Source: Cytobacillus sp. NJ13 (GTDB lineage Bacteria; Bacillota; Bacilli; Bacillales; Cytobacillaceae). From it: 64,000 nucleotides of DNA. The position numbers were made by a program, and so were the translations under genes. Under the pieces are notes generated by a model. The model was not told the DNA's origin and did not search any database. It saw only the letters and a list, made by a program, of their open reading frames with translations. This document shows, piece by piece, positions 7,961 through 15,197 of the stretch. The DNA lies in NCBI GenBank assembly GCA_030348385.1, contig JAUCFP010000006.1, positions 3,809,501 to 3,873,500 on the forward strand. The letters are read 5' to 3'. Numbering within the stretch: the first letter of the stretch is position 1; the number at the start of each line of letters is the position of its first letter.

Positions 7961-9103
7961 GTGTCCACATACAACCGAGCTGAATTAAAGTTCGCAAATT
8001 CAGTTTTGCCAAGCTTATCGATACAGGAAGCACAGGAAAAACAATTCAAATTGGTAGACAGAATGAGTCGCTATTTCAAAGGCAGGCAATTTCTTTCGAT
8101 GGGAGACCTTGGTGTTTCTCCAACATATAAGCGTCCGGAACAGACGTATCTTGTGGAAAGAGTTCTGGCGGATTTCTTTGAAACAGAAGACTGTGCACTT
8201 GTCAGGGGAGCCGGAACAGGTGCGATCCGCAATATTCTAAGCATGCTTCTGTCTCCCGGGGATGAAATGTTCATTCACACGGCCCCTGTTTACACGACGA
8301 CAAAGGAAACGTTAAGAATATTGGGCATTAAAACAGTCCAGGCAGATTATAACCACCTTGAGGAAGTCAAAACGGCCATCAGAAGTAATCAAAATCCTAA
8401 AGTTTTCTACATTCAGCATGCCCGTCAGCAGCCGGCAGATCATTATCAATTGGCCGAAGTCATCAAAGCCGTGAAGGAAGAGCGCCCGGATCTTCCAATC
8501 GTCGTAGATGACAATTATTGCGCATTAAAGACAAAGGGAATTGGCGTGGAATTAGGAGCGGATTACTCAACCTTTTCCGGATTCAAGCTTCTCGGACCGG
8601 AAGGAATTGCGGTCATTGCCGGCAAAAAAGACGCCATCGAACGGGTGCATCACTATAACTACTCGGGCGGCGGCCAGGTTCAGGGCTATGAAGCCATGGA
8701 GCTTTTAAGAATGATGGCCTTCGCACCTGTATCGCTGGCTATTCAAAACGAGCAGGTGGAAGAGCTCTGCCGCCGTCTGAATGAAGGAGCGGTGACCGGG
8801 ATTCGCGCCGCATACATGACGAATGCCCAATCCAAAAACGTCATTGTAGAGCTTGAAGATCCGATTGCCCAAAGTGTGATCAGCATCAGTGACGAGCATG
8901 GGGCGGCCACTCATCCGGTTGGGGCGGAATCAAAATATGAAATCATCCCGATGATTTACCGCGTTTCAGGCAGCTTTTTGGAAGCACAGCCCGAGCTGAA
9001 GGAATATGGACTGCGCATCAATCCGATGAAATCAGGAGCGGGCACGATCATCGGCATTCTGGAAAAAGTGATACCTCTTGCAAAAGAAGTGCAGCATCGT
9101 TGA
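7961..9103 (+). CDS. yhfS: YhfS-like PLP-dependent enzyme
   Basis: A GTG at 7961 is preferred because TAAGGGAG lies eight bases upstream; the in-frame GTG at 7952 is almost on top of that ribosome binding site. The 380 residues form a fold-type I PLP enzyme (aminotransferase/cysteine-desulfurase class). Visible features are the cofactor-binding turn ALVRGAGTGAIRNIL, the aspartate in VVDDNYCALK, and the Schiff-base lysine in FSGFKLLGPEG. Length and operon context identify it as YhfS, for which no reaction is established. It may act on an amino-substituted intermediate released by the PHP hydrolase or by the second PLP enzyme in this operon. Confidence 0.82.
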   Translation: MSTYNRAELKFANSVLPSLSIQEAQEKQFKLVDRMSRYFKGRQFLSMGDLGVSPTYKRPEQTYLVERVLADFFETEDCALVRGAGTGAIRNILSMLLSPGDEMFIHTAPVYTTTKETLRILGIKTVQADYNHLEEVKTAIRSNQNPKVFYIQHARQQPADHYQLAEVIKAVKEERPDLPIVVDDNYCALKTKGIGVELGADYSTFSGFKLLGPEGIAVIAGKKDAIERVHHYNYSGGGQVQGYEAMELLRMMAFAPVSLAIQNEQVEELCRRLNEGAVTGIRAAYMTNAQSKNVIVELEDPIAQSVISISDEHGAATHPVGAESKYEIIPMIYRVSGSFLEAQPELKEYGLRINPMKSGAGTIIGILEKVIPLAKEVQHR

Positions 9104-9130
9104 TACCCGTAAATAAAGGAGGGAACTCCA

Positions 9131-10291
9131 ATGTTTCTAGATGTAACAAAGCGCAGAAATCCTAAGCTGATTCAATCAGGTGTCACCTTGCATCAAAGCG
9201 GGCAAATACCCCCGAATACGTACGTGATTGACCTCGATATACTCGGAGAAAATGTAGAAGCACTGGCAAAAACGGCGAAAAATCATGACTTTACGCTTTA
9301 TTTCATGAGCAAGCAGCTTGGGAGGCTTCCTTTTATAGGTCAGCTTATTGCAGAGCACGGCATCGAAAAGGCGGTGGCTGTTGAATTCGACGAAGCCAAA
9401 ACATTGGCAGAAGGCGGCGTTAAAATAGGAAATGTCGGCCACCTGGTTCAGCCGGGGAAAAATCAGTGGCCAGAAGTGCTGTCGTGGAATCCGGAAGTCA
9501 TTACCCTATTTTCCCTTGAACGTGCCAGACAGCTTTCTGAGGCGGCTGTTCAATCAGGAAAGGTGCAGGATGTACTTCTCAGGGTGTATGCAGAAGGCGA
9601 TATGATTTATCCCGGTCAGCAGGGCGGTTTTCAATTGGAAAAGCTGGATGAAGAGCTTTCCGAACTGGCCGGGCTTCCTGGGGTTAACATAGCAGGTGTC
9701 ACAACCTTTCCGAACTTTCAGCTATCAAAGGACCGGAGAAGCATGGAGCCGACTCCTAACTTTCAAACCCTTTTAAGGGCAAAAGAGGTTATGGAGAAAA
9801 AGGGCATAACAGTCAAACAGGTAAACGGTCCAAGTGCGACCAGCTGTGAAACCATTCCGTTCCTGGCAGAACAGGGCGTGACACATGGGGAGCCGGGACA
9901 TGCCCTCACCGGAACAACCCCGCTGCATGGTTACCGGGATCTCCCCGAGAAACCGGCCATTGTATATGTAACGGAAGTGTCCCACCAGGATCAGGAGCAT
10001 TATTACGTCATTGGCGGCGGCTATTACGGACGCTCCCATTTAAACGGGTGCCTGGTCGGAAGCGATGAAAAAGAAGTACTGAACCAGTATGTAAAAGCAC
10101 TCGAACCGGCTCCTGAAGCGATTGATTACTATGGTGCGATTGAGAAACCGGAGGGCTTTCAGGTTTCTGAAGGAGATACAGCTGTTTTCTCTTTCCGTAC
10201 CCAGGTGTTCGTCACAAGGGCCCATATTGCCCTGGTAAAAGGAATTCAAAGTGGAAAGCCGGAACTGGTTCACTTTGAGAGGAAGTGGTAA
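9131..10291 (+). CDS. yhfX: YhfX-like alanine-racemase-fold PLP protein
   Basis: This 386-residue protein has an N-terminal fold-type III PLP barrel. The strand YVIDLDILGENVEALA leads to the region of the cofactor lysine (TLYFMSKQLGRLP, residues about 57-69), followed by AVEFDEAKTLAEGG and the glycine-rich phosphate site GPSATSCETIPFL. This is the arrangement in E. coli YhfX (about 387 residues), related to alanine racemase and D-threonine aldolase families. Substrate and reaction are unknown; racemisation or elimination on an amino acid-like compound is plausible. The ribosome binding site AAAGGAGGGAACTCC precedes the ATG. Only two bases separate it from yhfW. Confidence 0.82.
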   Translation: MFLDVTKRRNPKLIQSGVTLHQSGQIPPNTYVIDLDILGENVEALAKTAKNHDFTLYFMSKQLGRLPFIGQLIAEHGIEKAVAVEFDEAKTLAEGGVKIGNVGHLVQPGKNQWPEVLSWNPEVITLFSLERARQLSEAAVQSGKVQDVLLRVYAEGDMIYPGQQGGFQLEKLDEELSELAGLPGVNIAGVTTFPNFQLSKDRRSMEPTPNFQTLLRAKEVMEKKGITVKQVNGPSATSCETIPFLAEQGVTHGEPGHALTGTTPLHGYRDLPEKPAIVYVTEVSHQDQEHYYVIGGGYYGRSHLNGCLVGSDEKEVLNQYVKALEPAPEAIDYYGAIEKPEGFQVSEGDTAVFSFRTQVFVTRAHIALVKGIQSGKPELVHFERKW

Positions 10292-10293
10292 GG

Positions 10294-11487
10294 ATGGCAA
10301 AAGCGATTCTGCTGGTGATTGACAGCTTTGGCATAGGGGCAATGGAGGACTGCGGAGAGTTCAGCCCTTCTGACTGCAGGGCCAATACCTATAAACATAT
10401 CCGGGAATCGGTTGGTTTTTTAAAAATCCCAACGCTATACAGACTTGGGCTAGGTGCGCTTGCCGATGGCAAGGCAGCCCCTGCCAATGCTTACGGCTGC
10501 TCGGCACTGGCCCATCACGGGGCAGATACGTACCTCGGACATCAGGAAATTGCCGGAAGCTGCCCGAAGCGCTCAAATAAAAGGCTAATGAAGGATATTC
10601 ATCCAGATCTGTCCCAGACATTGACGGAAGCAGGCTATCAGGTTGAATACCCATGGATAGACCGGCCGGTGCTATTAGTAAACGGTGCCTGCGTCATCGG
10701 GGATAATCTTGAGTCCTCACTGGGAAACATCATCAATTTAACCGCAGATTTTAATAAAATGCCTTTCCAGGAGTTAAAGGAAGTCGGGAAGATTGTCCGC
10801 CAGAATGTAGACACCAGCCGGGTCATTGCTTTTGGAGGACCCTATACAACCATTGAACATATTCTCTCAGTTGTCCATGAAAAAAAACCTGGCCAGTGGG
10901 GAGTGGATGCACCGAAGGCCAAGGTGTACGGCAAAGGCTATGAAGTCTATCACATGGGCTACGGTGTAAACATAGACGGACAATTTCCGATGATAGCTGC
11001 CAGACATGGCCTTAAAGTACATCGGATTGGCAAAACGGCAGATGTTTTGCATGGTGAAGGACCTGCAGATCCCATTGTGGATACCGAAAAAGTTTTACGA
11101 GTTTTAGAGAAGTCATATTTGGAAGAAGAAGAAGATGCGGCGTTTCTGGTTAATGTACAGGAGACAGACCTGGCAGGACATGCTGAGGATGCCGAATGGT
11201 ATGCCAGACTGCTGAATACAACCGACCAGTGGCTCGCAGAATTCCTGCCCAAGATGGAAATGGAGGACCTGATAATTATTATGGCTGACCATGGCAACGA
11301 CCCGACCATCGGCCATTCCAACCATACGAGGGAATACGTTCCAATACTTGCTGCCGGGAAGCGGGTAAAACGGGTTAACATAGGCAAGCGCAATTCGATG
11401 GCTGACGTTGGGGCGACATTTAGCGAGTTTTTTGGACTGCCTGCGACTGAGGAAGGCGAGAGTTTTTTGGAGATGATTATAGATTGA
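10294..11487 (+). CDS. yhfW: YhfW-like phosphopentomutase-family protein
   Basis: The start is set at the ATG at 10294, with GAGGAAGTGG at a proper distance; an in-frame GTG nine bases upstream overlaps that ribosome binding site. The 397 residues belong to the alkaline phosphatase superfamily, phosphopentomutase branch. Metal and active-site signatures are VIDSFGIGAMED at the N-terminus, GADTYLGHQEIAG in the region of the catalytic threonine, and MADHGNDPTIGHSNHTREYVP at the C-terminus (Asp-His and two His ligands). In E. coli YhfW is a distant paralogue of DeoB. It probably moves a phosphate within a sugar-phosphate-like intermediate. It is the last gene of the operon and is followed by a terminator. 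Confidence 0.85.
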   Translation: MAKAILLVIDSFGIGAMEDCGEFSPSDCRANTYKHIRESVGFLKIPTLYRLGLGALADGKAAPANAYGCSALAHHGADTYLGHQEIAGSCPKRSNKRLMKDIHPDLSQTLTEAGYQVEYPWIDRPVLLVNGACVIGDNLESSLGNIINLTADFNKMPFQELKEVGKIVRQNVDTSRVIAFGGPYTTIEHILSVVHEKKPGQWGVDAPKAKVYGKGYEVYHMGYGVNIDGQFPMIAARHGLKVHRIGKTADVLHGEGPADPIVDTEKVLRVLEKSYLEEEEDAAFLVNVQETDLAGHAEDAEWYARLLNTTDQWLAEFLPKMEMEDLIIIMADHGNDPTIGHSNHTREYVPILAAGKRVKRVNIGKRNSMADVGATFSEFFGLPATEEGESFLEMIID

Positions 11488-11494
11488 GAGAGAT

Positions 11495-11524
11495 GCTGGA
11501 GCCGAAATGGTTTCAGTATTTTTC
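11495..11524 (+). terminator. Terminator of the yhf operon
   Basis: CTGGAGCC and GGTTTCAG pair (8 bp, two G-U) around a GAAAT loop, followed by TATTTTT. Confidence 0.75.
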
Positions 11525-11610
11525 GCGTATTTCCTGATTTTACTAGTTCTTTTTTACTAGGTTAAAAGTTATAATCCATTTATGAAATATTTACTAATGG
11601 AGTGAAATAT

Positions 11611-13347
11611 ATGAAAAAACTCAGCACTAGAATTGCAATGGTTATGGCGCTTGGAATGGCAATTGTTTTACTCGGCAATATTGCTATGCTCTACTTAAGT
11701 ACGAAAAATTCAGTAGAGTCTTCTATTGGAAATTTTAGTTTAAGCATTGCAGACAATATAGCTTCAAAAATGGAAACAGATAAATATGAGGATTTTTTGA
11801 AGAATCCCGATCAGTCTGAGGCCTATTGGGATCTTCGGGAACAGCTGAATGATTTTCGGGAGAAAACGGGTGCGTTTTACGTTTATACTTTAATGGCTGA
11901 TTCCGAGAAGAAAGAACTCTATATAATGGTGGATGGCCTGCCAAATGACTCCGATATTGCTGCAGACATTAAAACACCGACAACTGCTGCAACATATGAA
12001 GATATTTCTCCTGTTCTGGATGGAAAAGCATCGAGTTCACCGATCGTTCATGATCCGGAATATGGAGACTATCTTTCAGCGTTTGTACCAATTAAAGCCG
12101 ATGGAAAAGTAATCGGGATATTGGGTGTCGACATCAATGCAGAGAATGTTAATAGCATTGCAGACCAAGTACTGCAAAAAGAGCTCCCTATGAACCTGGT
12201 GATAAATATACTGTTAATCCTTGCTGTTGTTGCCATTCTGGCCTGGTTCGTCAAAAAAAGACTGCACCCGCTGCAGAATATCAGTTCAGCAGCCCAATTA
12301 ATGGCTGATGGAGATCTTCGGGGAGCTGAAGAGAAGGCTAATTCTATTAAGGTAAAAGGGAATGACGAAATTGGTTTTGTTACAGAGTCATTCAAAAAAA
12401 TGACGCATCATACAAAAGTGATGGTTGAAGATATAAAAGCATCTTCAGAAGCACTCCTGGTCTCCTCGGGTAAAATAAAAAACAAGATGGAAGAAATCAG
12501 CCAGGCCAGCAGCCTGATTGCAAGAGGGATTCAGGAAGTGGCAGGGGCTACTGATACACAGCTGATCAGAAGTGAGGAATCTGCAAAAGCGATAGAAGAA
12601 ATGGCCATAGGCATACAGCGTATTGCGGAAGCTTCGACAGATGTGAGCGAACAATCCAATACAGTTACACAGCAGGTAAAAGAAGGATTTGATGAAATCC
12701 ACTCCATCATCCGGCAGATCAATGAGATTAAAAAGATTGTAAATGATTCATCCCTATTTATAGAAGAGCTGGGTACGCAGGCTATTGAAATTGAAGATAT
12801 CGTAAACCTGATTTCAGGGATAGCGGAGCAAACTAATCTGCTTGCATTAAATGCAGCCATTGAGGCAGCAAGAGCAGGCGAACATGGCAAAGGCTTCGCG
12901 GTTGTATCTCAGGAGGTTAAAAAGCTGGCAGAAGGCTCAAAAGCATCTGCTGCACAAATTGCCGAAAAGCTAAATCACTTTAGATCGTCCATTGAACAGG
13001 CAGTCGGAAATATGCATGCGAGCTCAGGTAAAGTTGAAGAGGGAACTGTTCTGGTCAATAGTGCCGGAGAGAAATTCAATCAAATTCTGCATGCTGTTGA
13101 AGGAGTTACTGGGGAAATTCAGGAGGTTTCTGCTGTAACAGAAGAGCTCTCTGCCGGATCAGAAGAGATTTCTGCATCCATTGATGAATTTGCGGGTCTA
13201 TCTAAAGACACAGCACAAATTTCCCGCGAGGTCGCAGCCTCAACAGACCAGCAGGAGGATGCGGTAGAAAAGATTTCAGAGCTGACCGTTCAGCTGAGTA
13301 TGCTTTCAAGACAGCTGGAACAGTCGGTTGAAAAGTTTAAATTATAA
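11611..13347 (+). CDS. Transmembrane methyl-accepting chemotaxis protein with Cache-type sensor
   Basis: The ATG at 11611 is used because GGAGTG lies six bases upstream; an in-frame GTG nine bases earlier overlaps it. The 578 residues comprise a first membrane span (about 8-28), an extracellular sensor of about 160 residues in the Cache style ([46 protein letters not shown]), a second span (about 190-212), a HAMP domain and an MCP signalling domain with the tip [20 protein letters not shown]. Cache sensors bind small molecules outside the cell; the ligand here is unknown. It is a single-gene unit with its own terminator. The chain ends EKFKL, as in other Bacillus receptors. Confidence 0.92.
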   Translation: MKKLSTRIAMVMALGMAIVLLGNIAMLYLSTKNSVESSIGNFSLSIADNIASKMETDKYEDFLKNPDQSEAYWDLREQLNDFREKTGAFYVYTLMADSEKKELYIMVDGLPNDSDIAADIKTPTTAATYEDISPVLDGKASSSPIVHDPEYGDYLSAFVPIKADGKVIGILGVDINAENVNSIADQVLQKELPMNLVINILLILAVVAILAWFVKKRLHPLQNISSAAQLMADGDLRGAEEKANSIKVKGNDEIGFVTESFKKMTHHTKVMVEDIKASSEALLVSSGKIKNKMEEISQASSLIARGIQEVAGATDTQLIRSEESAKAIEEMAIGIQRIAEASTDVSEQSNTVTQQVKEGFDEIHSIIRQINEIKKIVNDSSLFIEELGTQAIEIEDIVNLISGIAEQTNLLALNAAIEAARAGEHGKGFAVVSQEVKKLAEGSKASAAQIAEKLNHFRSSIEQAVGNMHASSGKVEEGTVLVNSAGEKFNQILHAVEGVTGEIQEVSAVTEELSAGSEEISASIDEFAGLSKDTAQISREVAASTDQQEDAVEKISELTVQLSMLSRQLEQSVEKFKL

Positions 13348-13353
13348 AATGGG

Positions 13354-13384
13354 AGCCGTTCTCTATAGAGAGCGGCTTTTATTT
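13354..13384 (+). terminator. Terminator after the Cache chemoreceptor
   Basis: AGCCGTTCTC and GAGAGCGGCT form a 10-bp stem (one G-U) with loop TATA, followed by TTTTATTT. Confidence 0.9.
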
Positions 13385-13584
13385 GGTTACTAAAAGTGAA
13401 TGATATTCGAAAGAAATATTCAAGAAGTGACCTTGAAATGTCCCCTTTGTCCCGTCTGTGAAAATAAACCATTTGACCGAGTTTTCTAACGGATTATATA
13501 GGGAAACAAGCAAAGGTGAACTTATTACCTTATTAAAAGGAGGGCAGCCTGGCTCTAACATAATACATAAAGAGGAGTGTTCAA

Positions 13585-14202
13585 ATGAATTACATAAAGT
13601 GGATTGCGGCAACTGCCGCAATGGTATTTGTGCTGAGCATCAGCCAGCCGAAAGCAGATGCAGCAGTTTTAAAGAATGGCTCTGCAGGTCCGGAAGTTAC
13701 ATATATTCAATCAGCATTACAAAAGCTTGGTTATTTTAATACAGACAATACAGGGTATTATGGAACGGTAACAGAGAGTGCAGTAAGAAACTTTCAATAT
13801 GACTTTGGTTTAGCAGCTGATGGCATTGTTGGAGTTAACACGGCAGAAATGCTTAGGAATGTGGACATGCTGGCCCATGTAGTTTATGGGGAAGCGCGCG
13901 GGGAAAGCTATGAAGGCCAAGTGGCAGTTGCAGCTGTCATTCTCAATCGTATGGAGTCAAATGAATTTCCGGATACTCTCTCCAATGTGATTTTCCAGAA
14001 GAATGCCATTACCGCTGTAAATGACGGACAGTACTGGCTGCAGCCAGATGCTGCAGCTTATCAGGCAGTAAGAGATGCCTTTGATGGATGGGACCCTACC
14101 GGCGGTGCAGTCTATTATTACAATCCTTATACAGCTACAGATCAATGGATATTTACTAGAACGGTCATTAAACAAATCGGCAGTCACAATTTCGCCTATT
14201 AA
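13585..14202 (+). CDS. Secreted SleB/YkvT-type cell-wall hydrolase
   Basis: The 205 residues begin with a signal peptide (MNYIKWIAATAAMVFVLSIS, cleavage likely after ADA). A peptidoglycan-binding type 1 domain follows (residues about 30-95; LKNGSAGPEVTYIQSALQKLG, YGTVTESAVRNFQ, DGIVG). The C-terminal hydrolase_2 domain (about 98-205) has VVYGEARGESYEGQVAVAAV and NRMESNEFP, with the glutamate of GEARGE as the expected catalytic acid, then TAVNDGQYW and AVYYYNP. Size and order match B. subtilis YkvT (about 208 residues) better than SleB (about 300, encoded with ypeB); no ypeB is next to it. It should cleave peptidoglycan, possibly spore cortex. The gene has a GAGGAG ribosome binding site. Confidence 0.88.
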   Translation: MNYIKWIAATAAMVFVLSISQPKADAAVLKNGSAGPEVTYIQSALQKLGYFNTDNTGYYGTVTESAVRNFQYDFGLAADGIVGVNTAEMLRNVDMLAHVVYGEARGESYEGQVAVAAVILNRMESNEFPDTLSNVIFQKNAITAVNDGQYWLQPDAAAYQAVRDAFDGWDPTGGAVYYYNPYTATDQWIFTRTVIKQIGSHNFAY

Positions 14203-14208
14203 GAATGG

Positions 14209-14246
14209 GGCACCTTTCTGGCACATGCCTGAAAAGGTGCCTTTAA
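14209..14246 (+). terminator. Terminator after the cell-wall hydrolase
   Basis: GGCACCTTT and AAAGGTGCC form a 9-bp perfect stem followed by TTTAATTATTT. Confidence 0.85.
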
Positions 14247-14401
14247 TTATTTGCTAAAATGCCAGTAATTAAAAACTGGTAATTTATATTACAAATATAT
14301 TAAAACCTCTTTAATTTGTAACAAAAAAAGAGTTTTACTGAAATCTCTCTGTTATCTTCCGGTGTTAATATGTTCCTATCAAGGGACATAAAGGAGATAT
14401 C

Positions 14402-14968
14402 ATGAAGAAATTAGTAATCTATCTAATCACAGCTGTTTTTCTATCGTTTGGATTTTCCAATGTCACTTCAGCCGCAGGAAATACGTATACAGTGAAAAAG
14501 GGAGATACGCTTTGGGCCATCTCTAAAAAACATAACGCTACTGTACAGCAGATTAAATCATGGAATAAATTAACTTCAGATAAAATTAAACCTAAGCAAG
14601 TGTTAAAGGTTACCGGAGCGTCAGCAAAAGCTGCTGTACCTAAAAAGACAGCTGTAAAGGCTGCATCAACGAAAGCTTATAAAGAAATTAAAGTGAAAGC
14701 GACTGCCTACACTGCCAGCTGCAAAGGCTGCAGCGGCATTACTTATACAGGAATCAACCTGAAAAAGAACCCGAACGCCAAGGTTATTTCAGTGGATCCG
14801 AAGGTTATTCCACTGGGATCAAAAGTATATGTGCCTGGATATGGAGAGGCGATTGCAGGGGACAAAGGATCTGCAGTAAGAGGCAATAAAATTGACGTCT
14901 TCATTCCAAACAAGCAGAAAGCCCTCCAATGGGGCAGCAAAACGGTTACTATTAAAGTTTATAAATAA
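14402..14968 (+). CDS. yocH: Secreted LysM and 3D-domain protein (YocH-like)
   Basis: This 188-residue exported protein has a signal peptide (residues 1-24, ending SAAG), one LysM domain (about 26-70; YTVKKGDTLWAISKKHNATV, IKSWNKL) for peptidoglycan binding, a lysine/alanine-rich linker, and a C-terminal 3D domain (about 98-188; VKATAYTASCKGCSG, ISVDPKVIPLGSKVYVPGYG, AGDKGSAVRGNKIDVF) with the aspartates typical of MltA/YocH-type hydrolases. It resembles B. subtilis YocH, a cell-wall turnover enzyme, although YocH has two LysM repeats. AAGGAGATATC precedes the ATG. No convincing WalR box was found upstream. Confidence 0.88.
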   Translation: MKKLVIYLITAVFLSFGFSNVTSAAGNTYTVKKGDTLWAISKKHNATVQQIKSWNKLTSDKIKPKQVLKVTGASAKAAVPKKTAVKAASTKAYKEIKVKATAYTASCKGCSGITYTGINLKKNPNAKVISVDPKVIPLGSKVYVPGYGEAIAGDKGSAVRGNKIDVFIPNKQKALQWGSKTVTIKVYK

Positions 14969-14977
14969 TAGAAATTA

Positions 14978-15010
14978 AGAGAATCTTCCTGGCGGGGATT
15001 CTCTTTTTAT
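14978..15010 (+). terminator. Terminator after the LysM-3D gene
   Basis: AGAGAATC and GATTCTCT form an 8-bp perfect stem followed by TTTTTATTT. Confidence 0.9.
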
Positions 15011-15160
15011 TTGGAAAATAATAACTTATATGCTTATCGTAGGTTTTTAAGCCTATTTGTGCAGTGGGAGTATTTTCTTATTTTTACTTATTTATTCAAT
15101 TTTTACAAATATCAGATTGTATGCCAAAAAGAAGAGTGATTTACTAGAATGGTAGTGTCA

Positions 15161-15174
15161 TGTAAACGTTTAAA
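15161..15174 (+). promoter_or_regulatory. cre-like site upstream of the secreted nuclease gene
   Basis: TGTAAACGTTTAAA differs from the CcpA cre consensus TGWNANCGNTNWCA at one position. It lies 24 bases before the start codon, where CcpA binding would block transcription. Confidence 0.4.
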
Positions 15175-15197
15175 ATAAGGAAATAGGAGTGGATTAC

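Noticed and set aside
13458..13739. A 93-codon frame overlapping the start of the cell-wall hydrolase gene
   Set aside because: It is out of frame with the hydrolase, which has a signal peptide and intact domains, and lacks its own ribosome binding site.
14290..14400. WalR boxes upstream of the YocH-like gene
   Set aside because: TGTTAT and TGTTAA occur but with 7 bases between them instead of 5, and no other pair fits the consensus.
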